Source: Owenia fusiformis (lineage: Eukaryota; Annelida; Polychaeta; Sabellida; Oweniidae). From it: DNA of 64,000 bases. The stretch spans positions 38,486,671-38,550,670 of the forward strand of contig CAIIXF020000007.1 in NCBI GenBank assembly GCA_903813345.2, read 5' to 3'. Positions 12,701 through 23,763 of the stretch are shown piece by piece; positions within the stretch are counted from its first letter, which is position 1; the number at the start of each line of letters is the position of its first letter. The position numbers and the translations under genes are program-made. The notes beneath the pieces were generated by a model. That model worked only from the letters and a program-made list of their open reading frames with translations. It was not told the DNA's origin and ran no database searches.

Positions 12701-13619
12701 TTAGGACATCATATATATGACATTTTTGGGTATCCATAAACTAAGTATAGGCTATAGAACATATTAATGGGTCATTGAGAAAGATTAAGTGTTATAATTA
12801 TTTTATAATTTCTAGCTTATCGTAATATATGTTACCCCTAATTTTGAACTGAGAGGAGACCTCTGAATATGAAGAATATAACCCTTTTCATCACAATATA
12901 GTTGTAATTAACTAGATTTTCAATGTATTACTGATATTTTTTACAATTGTTATTGGATTGAAATCTTTTTAAAATGGTGTATTCCTCTAAACGTTACTAA
13001 AAATTTAATTTCATGTCTCAGAAGATCCCTTTCTTGAGCGTATTGCTGGCTATAGGATTTCACAAATCTATAACGTCAATCTATGGTAAAAAGTCACACT
13101 CAAGATTTTGGGAGTCGTTCTTTTCAATCCTTTCTACAATATTTACGAAATTCTTTTGCCCTAAAGATACCAGGAATGATCAGATCAAGACAAAATTTGC
13201 ATGATGTATAGCTTGAATATTTATTATTAAGCTCTGGAAATTATAGCGTGTAATACTACTCACAAATATACATCTTTCCAATAAATATGGAGCAAATCCG
13301 TCAACTAGTATTCGAGTTATCTTTCGGACAAACGGACTGATGGACGGACTGAGTGACTGATTGACTAACGGAGGGAGGGCTTCATTATATCCCTACCGAA
13401 TTTCGTTCTTTAGGATAATTAGCCATTAGTTTCACGAGAAAGCGTTTTTTGATGTTTTCCTACTGAGTAAACATACAGAACATGTATACAAAATTTAAGC
13501 TGAATTTCTCGGAATGAGTCAATATTAGCTCAATCGCTCTTACTTCGTTGTATTAAGATGGGTAAGGGCTCTGTTTGCCTTGTTGGGAAAGATCTAGAGT
13601 GTGATGATCGAATGTAAAT
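9747..13619. other. Intergenic region with a foldback repeat
   Basis: No gene was recognised between the divergent NHL and first channel genes. It includes the foldback at about 10504-11335 and a short degenerate GGACTGA-like simple repeat near 13327-13375. The promoters of both genes should lie in or near this interval, but I cannot define them. Confidence 0.5.
10504..11335. mobile_element. Foldback element, 830 bp
   Basis: The left arm (about 10504-10640) contains GATATATGACACATACTATG, CTAGGGGGAGGGGGCATACT and AATAAGTCCCGTCCCCC. The right arm (about 11185-11335) is its inverse. The right arm has an extra hairpin, GACACCC...GGGTGTC, containing TACAGGGTGTCCCG, which looks like a mariner-type terminus. 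No coding region is seen inside. Confidence 0.65.
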
Positions 13620-16600
13620 ATGGAGCGTACATTACGTTTATTTCAGATTTTATTGGTGATAATGGAGAACATCCTCATACCATCTCATTTGATCAACGCC
13701 ACCAACGCCGCCGCAGCGACAATTAGACCGAGTCAGAGAATCTTAACATCAAACAAAGTGCCTAGCGATCAGAATTCCGTCCATGCTGATCGTCGTGATT
13801 TGACTACATGGGATCCGCTTTCGAATATCCTTTCAAATGGAAGTGAACTATATAATGCACTTGGAATATATGAGGGGGATCCTGGAATGAAATATGGTAA
13901 GGAAACCAGTAAATATTTCCGTACTTTCAAAAAAAATATGAAAAATGTTTTTTTGGAAATGGAATTTCAACTTAAGGCCTAGTCTACATCCAATAGACTG
14001 AATTTCCTGAAAATATTTTCATTCCAAATTTCAAAAAAAATTCAGACTAGAGGATATAGTTTAACTTAAGGCCAGGGTGCATGTTCGGAATTTTTTGCAT
14101 TCCTCAATTGATTCACATATTATTTTTCAAACAGGAATTACCCCTTCCCCACATTGTCCACATCCTCCAGCTTTGCACAAAGAGTGCACTTATGTGCCTA
14201 AAAAGGACTCGTGAGAAGATTTGTGTTCTGAAAATTTTCTCAAATTTTTCATTGGATTTTCTTGTTTTTATACCATTAACAAAACATTCTACTTCACATT
14301 CTTTTCTAGGTCCGGTTAGTGTAGTCGTTGTTCAACGGTGAGAGATGTAGACATTGTGGGGTTGGAATGATTCAAATTTGAAAAAACCATGTGACTCAAT
14401 TGAGGGTTGACTGGATCCGGTGGCTACCTCAAAGCTCTGAAGTTGTATCTTGTAGGGTGGTCCTTCCATAGTTTTTCCAGTCTGTTCTTGAAGAGATTGA
14501 TGTCTTGGGCGTCTACAACTTCTTGGGGAAGGGGATTCAAGCTGTTTACTATTCTCTGGGTGAAAAACCACTGTCTCAGTATTGTATTATTTTGTTTCTT
14601 TAAAACTCTCATTATTGCCACGAGCTCTACCAATGTTCTGGTAGAGGGGAAGGATAATTGGCATATCATACTTTCCATTCAAGATTTTCAATGTTTCGTT
14701 CATATCGCCTCTGAGACGTCTAAATATAAGTGCTGGTAATTTCAACTCTTTCAGTCTTTGGGGATAATCCTTATCTTTCAGGCTTGGTATACATCGTGTG
14801 GCTCTTCTCTGTACGGCTTCAACTGCTTCAATGTCCTGGACTAAATATGGAGACAAAACTGTGTTTGCGTATTCCAGATGGTGTTGTACCATTGCCTTGT
14901 AAAGTAGCAACATATTGGAGGAATCTAATATCTGGAAGGTCCTTCTTATTAATCCCAGAATTTGCTTTTTTGACTACCGTCTGTACATGTGTGCTACTTT
15001 TCAAATCCTTGGTAATCATTACTCCCGTGTCCTTCTCACCTTCAGTCTTATCTCTTGAAGAGCTGTGTTGCCCATGCTGTAATCATATTAAAGAACAAGC
15101 AATCAAATGACCACAGTGTTAAATGTACAAAAATACATATTTTTTAATATTTTTTTCTTTTCCAGGTTTTATAGGCTTTCATAATTTCCGCCTCGGTCTA
15201 TATATCCCTGCATAATTTGCCAGACACATACTAAAAGTCAGTCTGTCAACCTTAATTATGTTCCATCCTGTTTGAATTGCAGAGACATTTTTTGAAAAAA
15301 ATGTCAATTAAATTAAGTTTTACTTCACAAAAATAAAAATTAGAACAATTCAACTTAGGAGTAAGTTACAATGTAATGCTATTAAAAGTAACAGAGCATA
15401 TTGTTGAAAATAAAGCTAGGGAAATTTACAGATATGCATATTAATTTTCTCCATCTGCCATTTTGAATGGCACTTTCTATGTAAACAAATATTTTTCGAT
15501 CCCAAATTTCGACATTTGTGGGTTAAAGTCTGAATATTAACATTCCAAATTTCAAAATACGCCCCTTTTCGTTTATTATAGAATCCATGGAGGAAAGATT
15601 GTTTCGAGACTTCAAACGGATTGACACAATGCGATACGTGAGACCAATCATTATGAACAGCACTGGCGGAACACGAATTAACGTCTCATTGTCGCTTCTG
15701 AAAATAAATGATATGGTAAGAAAATTTGAAGATGCTAGAGTTCTCTATTCTTACATCATTCATGGCTCGCATGGGAGAGCTTGATGGATTTGAAATGTTG
15801 TATCTTAATTCCACTTAAAGCCTCGTTTTATTAGGGCTGTAGGGTATGAGAGTGTATGCACAATTTCTCTAAAAGGATAGTTTTCCTTTGCTGCCCAAAC
15901 TTCACCAACTGTTCTGTATTTTTACCATGAGGTTGATTTGAGGCAAACTTTCTTTGTGTAAAAATCAAAACATGACTAATCTGCTACTAAAGTACATGTA
16001 TTTTATTTATTGACTTTTAAAATTGTAACGTTTCTTGGTCACTAAAAAATTTGCATTTTTCAAAAAGATTTTACAAGATTACAAGTACAACTTCCAGATT
16101 ATGATACATGAAAACCACTTTCGGATCAAAGTTAACAAAGGCGGTTTTGATTCATCCATTGCTGTCCGATGAATTAATGTAGAACTTCAAATTAACACAG
16201 TGCATCTGAAGGAACGTGATAACACGCCTTCTATGGTTTAAGTGACCGGCAGGCCCGTAGCCAGGGAGGTTCGATGGGTTCGAGCAAACCCTGCCCCGGC
16301 CAAAAAATCTTTCAAAATCATGCCGTTTTTCATCATTCTGAGCACTTTTAAAGTGATATTGGCCATTTTTGAACCAAAATTGTCAAAAGTGAACTGAGCC
16401 CCCTGGAATTTTTCAAGAAGTGAACCCCCCTTGGCAAATCCTGGCTACGGGCCTGGTGACCGGTAGCATCAATAGGCTCCGCTGATAATAAATTTAGTCC
16501 ACATTGAGAAAATAAATTAAAATACGATGACAATTTACATGTAGTACTTATTTTCAATTATTTAGGTTGATCGAGACGAGAAACTGACAACAACAGTTCA

Positions 16601-19600
16601 ACTTAAAGTTGTAAGTTTACAGATTCCTTAATTAATTTTAATACGAGGGTTGTCCCAGAAGTATATTAAAAAAACGGTCATTAAAAGCATACTTTGGAGA
16701 TATCTCAAAATTAATGAGAAGTACATTTCGGCGGCCATATTGAATTTATTCAACGCATTACTCAATGGGATGATATCATGATAATATGTTTGAGATTAGT
16801 TCTTTATAAATTCTGGAAAATAGTTGTGTACTTCCTTATATTTTCATGTTTTAGGAATGGTCTGACTACCGGTTACGTTGGAACAAGACAAAATACGGAG
16901 ACTTACAGGCCATGCATCTACCTGCTGAAATGTTGTGGATGCCTGAACTTGAACTCATGAATGGGTAAATATTTGTATGTGTTCTAATTTTGATGTTGTC
17001 ATAACTTTATAGCAGCTCGTTCAGTGTCTTTGCAAACACGAGGGTACTGAACGAAATGGTCGAAATGAGAAATGTTATTTTAGCTCGTGCTTACAAACCA
17101 CTACTACTGATCTCGTAAGAGCTATTGTTTTACCAGTTGCATTTTTGTTTTTTGTTAAATCTTACTCTACTTAAGCCTCAGCTTGAACTCATGAATGGGT
17201 AAACTTTTGGATGTATGGACGTTGTCATGATTTAGTAGCAGTTCGTTTTGTGTATTTGAATACACGATTGGACTGTTAATTCATTGAAAAATATTCAATA
17301 TTCTCGGGTACATATCGCCATTTTCGAGCGAATGACATATTATGACTATATTTCTTCGTTTCCCTAAATACAGGGTGGTCCAAAAAAAGTGAACCCCTGC
17401 AACAGGCTTCATTTTTCTTAATACATGCATGAATTAGCCCATATTATCACATGTTGTAGAGAAAGGTCTAAAATTTTGGATGATGCTATAATTTATTCTC
17501 AGTCTTAAATTTTTAAGAAATTAAAAGCGTTAAACAAACATGCCTGGAAATTAGATATTGTACAAAATTTTACAAATGTGATTCACGGAAATTGTTGAAA
17601 CACATTGGATGATCTTAAACAGCTCTCAGTTAGAGATACAAGTTTAAAACCCTACCATATGACAAAAGGGACACTATTCAAGCAGAAAACACATTTCACA
17701 CTTTCATTGATCATTTTGAAGCATTTTTAACTGTTCAACAGTTCAGGGGTATGTTACCTACACCAACAGTTAGAGGAGGGCCTCTTATGGAAGGAAGTTG
17801 CCCCCTGTGACCAGGAATCTGATAACCCCTTCATCAAATATCTTTAAAAAATCAAAAGAAAATCCAATATTCAATGTTTTGAGCCATATATCATTAGAAT
17901 TGGTCCATGATATATGAAGATATTGACATTTCAAGATCATATAGGGGTATGTTCATGGTTTCACTGGAAAATGTTTTCGTCTATGGAAGCTTAGCACATC
18001 TCTTTGGATCACAATAACTTTGCAACTAACAAATACAGGATGCTAGTTTTAAAGCATAATGTGCAGGATGTAAAATTGAACAAAGTCAGAAAATATTAGT
18101 TCTTTAAGACTGCAGCTTAAAAATTCTCAGGGGAAAGGTATTAAAGGGTTGAAGAAATACGGATATTGAAAATCACAATTAGTCCATTTTCAGTAATGTT
18201 TGGTTAGGGCTTATAATTTCTGCAAATTTTAAGACTAAGAAAAATGTATGGTACCAACATACATTTTAGACCTTCCTTTACAACATAAAATAAAAAAGAA
18301 TTCCTGCAAGTAATAAGGGAATTATGACTAGTTGCAGGGGTTCACTTTTTTGGACCACCCTGTATAACATTCATCTTCACACTATATTTAGGATAGGTTT
18401 TACGTCTCGATTTGTTAATACCACTTCGCCAATAAAGGGACTCATAATTAGGTAAATCCAAGCTTCATTGGTGAAAATTTTCACCAATGAAGCTAAAAAA
18501 AGTTGCCCTGAACTTTACATAAATACATTAAATGGCCACTGTAGGTACACTTAAAGGGGCAATAAGGACTGTAGAGAAAATAGGAAAGTTTTTTCATTTT
18601 TTCTGAGCTATCAAGGCAACATTTGGTTTAACATCTTCTTTGACATACCTATTTTCTAAAAATGTATGGATAAATTATCAATTTTAGCATTAAGAAGTGT
18701 AAATTCAGTTCAAAGCTTCAAAAAGGGGACTTCCACTTTTATATTTTTAAGATCCACCATGTTTCAAGAGGAATATCAGCTAATATAATGTTTATCTAGG
18801 GGGTTTCTTTGTAGATAATAAAAATATATGTTAGTCTTGATGAAATATCCAAACTTAAATATATTTTGACACTGGTCCATGATCGTTGAATGACCCCTCT
18901 GCACTAATTATTGCACCTTTAAGTTTATAATACACTTTCACGGATTCTGCATGCTTCGTGTTTAAATTATCAAAAACACTACACTACCCAGAAGTGGTAG
19001 GCTTATTTACTGTTGTGACACCTGAACGAAGTGATTGAGAATGCTTTGAGTCTGCGCTCACATTATTACAATTGCATACGACCAGTACTCATCGTATCGT
19101 AAGAGTTATCGTTTTACCAATTGGTGTGGGCTTGTAGTTTGTTCAACCGTGTCCCTTTAAGTACGATTTGCATGCATCGAATGTCAGTAATGGCTATACG
19201 TCTGTGATCTCAGAGTCATGGCTATTAGCGGTATGACAAGTCAAAGTCATGGCTATAAGCGGTATGAATAGTCAAATGTTCCGATCACTTCTAAAAGTTT
19301 ATGCAGTTGTACATTTTCATACGTTTTAATCAATTTTGAAAAGTTTCATATGGTTTGGAAAATACATATAGTTAGGAACTGAGGATTGATATTCTGATCC
19401 ATATGTTATTGAGTGAAAACACAACTTATAAATTGTTAAATTTTCAAGGGAGTCTCTCTTTTATTCAGGTTTGGTTATACCCATATTGACATCTCCAAGC
19501 AGATGGTCCGAGTGTTCTACAATGGTACTGTCTCCATCAAGCGTGTGATGCACCTGGAGACAAGCTGCACCCTTGACGTCACATTCTACCCGTATGACTT

Positions 19601-20624
19601 CCAGACGTGCAACATTACAATCGGCAGTTGGAACTGGAACGTTAACGAGCTATTATTCTCAAATAACGGAATGTCTGTTGATGAATATGAGTTGAGTATG
19701 TTGTGGATTCTCGTAGGCACATGGAACCAATCAATGATTCGTTTGATCATGAATGAAACGGAAAGTGACGGTTTCAGTTGTATCGTATTTACGTTGTATT
19801 TGGAGCGTGAGGATTTGTTTTATAGCGTTCACTTGATATGGCCGACTATTGTGATCGCTCTAATGACTTGTCTTGCATTCTTTCTACCAGGAGCAGCTGG
19901 TGAAACTATAGGACTCGCAGTGTCTTTGTTGTTAACGTTCACAGTGTACTTGCTGTTCACTGCAGACAAGATGCCCGAGAACTCCCGCAGCATGCCTTTA
20001 TTGGGTATCATCCTCATGATTCTGCTCATGTTCTCAGCGTCATCTATATTATTTAATGTAATACTACTTGTGTGGCATCATCTTGGGGATGAAAAAGAAA
20101 TGAACATATGTCTCAGAAAATGTGTTTTCGATTGTATCGGGCGTGTCACCTGTAAGTATCTCCTCGATGAAGAGCCCACCAGGGAGATCAGCAGGGTTAA
20201 TCCAGAAATAACTGGTAAAAACCAGTTTACTCCAGGAACACTAACGACAAACCTGACCTATGACGCAAACACCATAAACAGGCCAGAAAATGAAATAACT
20301 GGGAATGCAGCCTACTTGAGGCCAACAAGGACAGCCCTATCCGACCAACTCTATCCAGCTTTACCTGTTCCAAACGGTGGAAATACTGTGCTGACACCAG
20401 TACCAGGCATAACAGACACCAACATCGATACATTTGAGAAACCACGCTCTAAATATAAACTCACTTATAATAACGCTGCCAAAATTGTCACGCGGTTTAT
20501 TGGTTTTCTATATTTTTTTCTAATATTGGGCGGTGTAATTTTATCCTCTTTTGTAATTATCAATTTACCATCACCATGTTGGAAAAATGAGAGATGTACA
20601 CTTGTGCCAGAAAGTGTCCGATAG
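13620..20624 (+). CDS. Cys-loop ligand-gated ion channel subunit 1 (nicotinic-like, non-alpha)
   Basis: Five exons: 13620-13896 (signal peptide and N-terminus), 15582-15715, 16566-16610 (45 bp), 16855-16964 (110 bp) and 19469-20624, giving about 573 aa. The 45-bp and 110-bp exons, and DYRLRW in the latter, match the nicotinic receptor plan. The Cys-loop is C-x13-C with FYPYDFQTC. M1 is around SVHLIWPTIVIA, M2 is AVSLLLTFTVYLL preceded by GE (the cation-selectivity glutamate), then M3, a cytoplasmic loop of about 140 residues, and M4 near the end. There is no vicinal Cys pair in loop C, so it is non-alpha. The loop-D aromatic is replaced (TTTVQLKV), loop A reads WMPELELMNG, and the loop-B tryptophan is kept (IGSWNW). 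The agonist is unknown. Confidence 0.9.
14332..15085 (-). pseudogene. Decayed CR1-like LINE reverse transcriptase fragment
   Basis: In intron 1 of channel gene 1, the minus strand encodes the C-terminal part of a non-LTR reverse transcriptase over three frames: EKDTGVMITKDLKSSTHV (about 15035-14980), then LEYANTVLSPYL / EAVQRRATRCIPSL / RLRGDMNETLKI (14913-14587), then WFFTQRIVNSLNPLP / INLFKNRLEKLWKD (14678-14424). These are the standard thumb and C-terminal motifs of CR1/L2/Rex-type elements. At least two frameshifts separate the blocks, so it is dead. No clear target duplication was found. Confidence 0.8.
15340..15570 (-). repeat. Interspersed repeat shared by both channel genes, copy 1
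   Basis: Read on the minus strand it matches about 25070-25290 on the plus strand, sharing TTTGTTTACATAG, GTGCCATTCAAAATGGC and GAATTGT-containing blocks. It lies immediately upstream of exon 2 here and in intron 2 of channel gene 2. It is probably a degenerate MITE; no ORF is seen. Confidence 0.6.
16250..16455. mobile_element. MITE with CAGGCCCGTAGCC termini, copy 2
   Basis: Same family as 1786-1994, with ends CAGGCCCGTAGCCAGG and CCTGGCTACGGGCCTG. It is flanked by a perfect 8-bp direct repeat GTGACCGG (16242-16249 and 16456-16463). An 8-bp target duplication fits hAT-like or P-like transposition. It lies in intron 2 of channel gene 1. Confidence 0.88.
16948..17203 (+). repeat. Duplicated exon end and 5' splice site
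   Basis: The last codons of exon 4 plus the donor (CTTGAACTCATGAATGGGTA, 16948-16967) recur at 17182-17201. The intron sequence after both is also related (GTTGTCAT, TTAGTAGCAG/TTATAGCAG, GTTCGTT). This is a diverged local duplication with 234-bp spacing. Confidence 0.75.
17371..18362. mobile_element. 992-bp non-autonomous mariner-like element
   Basis: The left end CAGGGTGGTCCAAAAAAAGT and right end ACTTTTTTGGACCACCCTG are inverted repeats that continue about 30 bp to GAACCCCTGCAAC. A TA dinucleotide flanks each side (17369-17370 and 18363-18364), as expected for Tc1/mariner-type insertion. No transposase ORF is inside. It lies in intron 4 of channel gene 1. Confidence 0.85.
18461..18494. 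repeat. Perfect 34-bp palindrome
   Basis: Two 17-base arms (AGCTTCATTGGTGAAAA and its exact complement) meet with no spacer. It lies about 100 bp beyond the mariner-like element. Confidence 0.95.
19214..19277. repeat. Short tandem duplication, about 31 bp
   Basis: GTCATGGCTATTAGCGGTAT and GTCATGGCTATAAGCGGTAT lie in tandem, each followed by an AGTCAAA-type end, in intron 4 of channel gene 1. Confidence 0.7.
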
Positions 20625-21002
20625 TGATTGGTAACACTTGTCAGCTACTTCTGCTCAATTGGTACAGCCAACTTCATATCTGGTGTCAACAAATCATACA
20701 TACGCTTTAATTGCATTCCTAATATGAACGATTATGGCATTCCCAAAAAAAGAGAGCGGAGTTTCCAATAAAGAGAAATTGGATAATTGGATATAATATC
20801 CAGTCGATATAGTATAGTCAACAAGAACGGAGTATGGTTTACCAGATGTATACATTATAACTCACGAACACTATACGGGTGGTCGTAAATAAACTTCATT
20901 ATGTTAGTCTAAGAAACTGAATTGTCAAACTGTTTATACCTTACATGTAAATATGTTCGTTATGTTGAAGTTGGTTAAATTTTAAAAGATGTGAAAAACA
21001 AT

Positions 21003-21008
21003 AATAAA
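21003..21008 (+). terminator. Candidate poly(A) signal, channel gene 1
   Basis: AATAAA about 380 nt after the stop. The surrounding AATAATAAAGACGTTTTGAA resembles the sequence around the equivalent signal of channel gene 2 (40249), so the two genes probably share an ancestral 3' UTR end. Confidence 0.6.
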
Positions 21009-21897
21009 GACGTTTTGAAATAATTTGAAATCTTATTTTGGATTTTGTGAGTTTGCCATAATACGAAAAGAAAAATGCTCTTGGACGTATGACAAATATT
21101 TAGTTGGTTTATGATAAAATAAGTGTAACAGTTTACTAGCAATTATTGTCCTCCTTCTGTATAACCCTCTGTATAATGGCCGTGATACCAAACACGAGTA
21201 GGATGGACTCTAATTAGCTTACGGCTGGATGAATCCTTGCTCTGTTTGTTTCTTGATGAGGAAAGTAGTTCCATTGATAAAAACTTGTTTTGGGATATCA
21301 TTGGTATATAACAACACTACGTATGGATAGAATACTCTAATTCAGACATACGTATAAAATAACTAGGAGATGTGCGATCATAAGAGAGAGGTTAAATGTT
21401 TGTGATTTGGTGTCACTGGTTGTGCAGAGTGAATCGGTCAATACACGATTATGGTGAAGTTTCGCAAATTCATCTTTTAAAAGAGCAATTTTCATGTTTT
21501 TCAATTTTTTGACAGAAAGTAAGATTTTTTCTATATGTCATTGAAATTCCCGAAGCTGCATATTTGAAAAATTTAACTCCGTCAATTTAACAAGCACTGC
21601 ATAAGTTTTATCATGATTAATCGTGTCGGCATTTAAAAATCTCATGCTACAAAAATGACAACATAAAATAGCGTGGCTGGATCTATTTTTCAGAATATCA
21701 TTCAATTGTCTAAAATGTACAATTGAATGTCCACAGGTATAATTAATGTCTAGAATATAACAGAACGTGCAATAAGCAATGATGAGTCACTATAAAAGAT
21801 CAAGCTGCAAAGAACCAAAGATTATTATTATATTGAAAATTCAGTCATCTTAAAGATACAAAGCGTTTGAATATTTCGACTACTTGTTGTTTGATAG

Positions 21898-22203
21898 CGT
21901 TACTCGTAGTTCAACAAGTTAAACCCAATAACACGGCTTTCATTTATTAATCTGAGTGTTCTTGTACTGTTGCCGTGGTTGGGTTTAACTTCCGTGCCAT
22001 GCTTTCATTGCCTGCACATTCTCACTATCAGTTATAAATAAAACGCGCATGCAATTTCATGCGCTGTTATAAGACATCATTAACATTTTTTGCATCAAGG
22101 GTCGAATCGGCACGGACGTTAAACCTAGGGCGGGCCACAATTAAGATATGTCAGATAAGAAATAAGGTCCAGACTAGGTTTAACTTGTTGAACTACGTTA
22201 CCC
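21898..22203. mobile_element. Foldback element with nested inverted repeats
   Basis: The left end GTAGTTCAACAAGTTAAACC returns inverted as GGTTTAACTTGTTGAACTAC at the right. A second inverted copy of the AAGTTAAACCCAA...ACACGGC part sits internally near 21970-21990. It is non-coding. Confidence 0.65.
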
Positions 22204-22225
22204 ATTGCACGCTCTTGTGGAAATC

Positions 22226-23141
22226 CAATGACGTGTCGCAAAAAGGTGGCGCATTTGTTTTTTAAGGGTATCGCGTGAATGTAACTTTGATTCCCCGGAT
22301 TATAAAATAATATTCTAATTAAAGTTATATATTATTTTAAAGTTGTTTCGATGAAGATTTTAGATCAGCTACACTCTGTTCACATTTTTTGCGCGTTCGT
22401 TTTTAAAAAATAGTTTTTTACTAAATCATCTGGCAAATATCCCATGTTGACACGTGACATTTTGAATTATTTTTCGTCTTTAAACACTGGTAACTCAAAC
22501 AATATATGACTATTATACTTTTTTTTCGTCTTGATAAAGGTAGATGGAAGTTTTATTCCAAAGGATGAATTTTAGTAAGCGTCCCATATTGTGACGTCAT
22601 AGAGTCTGAAAAATAGAATCTGTTGACAGCGACCTTTTTTGCTCATTTTTGGTACCTTCAACTTTTCAGGTGTACATTAAACAAAAAATATGAGATCGAT
22701 TTTTAATAAATCATACATGATTATTTTGCTCCTAAACTTTAGTTTATTAATAAATAGTTGATTTTGTTCACAAAAGTATGTGTTTTCTGTTGTATGTGGA
22801 AAGTGGAGGACGAAAGGTTTTCAAAATTCATTAAAATAGGGCTAATTTACGCCATTCGCCTATTTTCAAGCACAGCAACACGTATATTTATTTCACCTAA
22901 AATATCAATTGATTCGTGTTTTATGATGCTCCTAGCCCATTAACAATATATATATGATATCAGAGTTATTCGTCTAAAATGTTTTGAGATATAGAGGTAA
23001 ATGTGGAGGACGAAAGGATTTTCATGTGTGTACATTTTTCTCAAAAACGTCACATTCTATCATGTTAAAAGCGAGGATCCTCTGGATTACGCCACAAAAT
23101 GTGTAACAATGCGTGCGCGAGCTTTTTGCGACACGTCAATG
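22226..23141. mobile_element. 0.9-kb terminal-inverted-repeat element
   Basis: The left end CAATGACGTGTCGCAAAAAG and right end CTTTTTGCGACACGTCAATG are near-perfect inverted repeats of about 28 bp, with one substitution in the first bases and others near the inner end. A GTGGAGGACGAAAGG motif occurs twice inside (about 22803 and 23004). No transposase is seen and no convincing target duplication was found. Confidence 0.7.
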
Positions 23142-23763
23142 TAATGTGACGTCATTTCCGTAACAATAATAAGCCCCAAAACTATAATTAATTATTTATT
23201 GAAGTATATACTTAATTAATTATTTATTGAATTAATACGTCCCTTGTTCACTAAACGAAATGTTCTAAAAATTGGCAAAAGTAGGGGTCATAGTAACAGC
23301 TCCCACTCCGTGAATATTTTGTCAATTTCTGTTTTCTTTTCGTGGAAGGAAATATGAGTATTCACTCAAAATGTTCAAGTAGAGATGAATATGATATACA
23401 TGTACTTATTTTCATATATAATATATGAACATTTGTAATGTGTTCTCATTCCCTCATTAGTTTTGCATATAAAACTGATTGGTATGAAAAGTTAAAACAT
23501 TTATAGTTGATTAAACTTGCACCTATCCAGGTGACCCCATAATTTTAAATTAGCCATTACTTGGGAAGTCAGGCTTGATAACATGGGCCTATTGAGAAAT
23601 CTTACAAATTGGCCAAACTTAAACTGATATTCTCGGAAATTTAAAACTTCAGTAATGCAATCGACTGCAAAGGTGAGCTGAAGTAGGGCACATTGTACCA
23701 TACAGATTTGAAGTTACAAAAGCAACGATGATAACACAAATGTGACCTGTGATTAGATATAAC

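Noticed and set aside
14081-15110. Plus-strand frames of 86, 110 and 126 codons in intron 1 of channel gene 1
   Set aside because: They are antisense to a recognisable LINE reverse transcriptase fragment on the minus strand.
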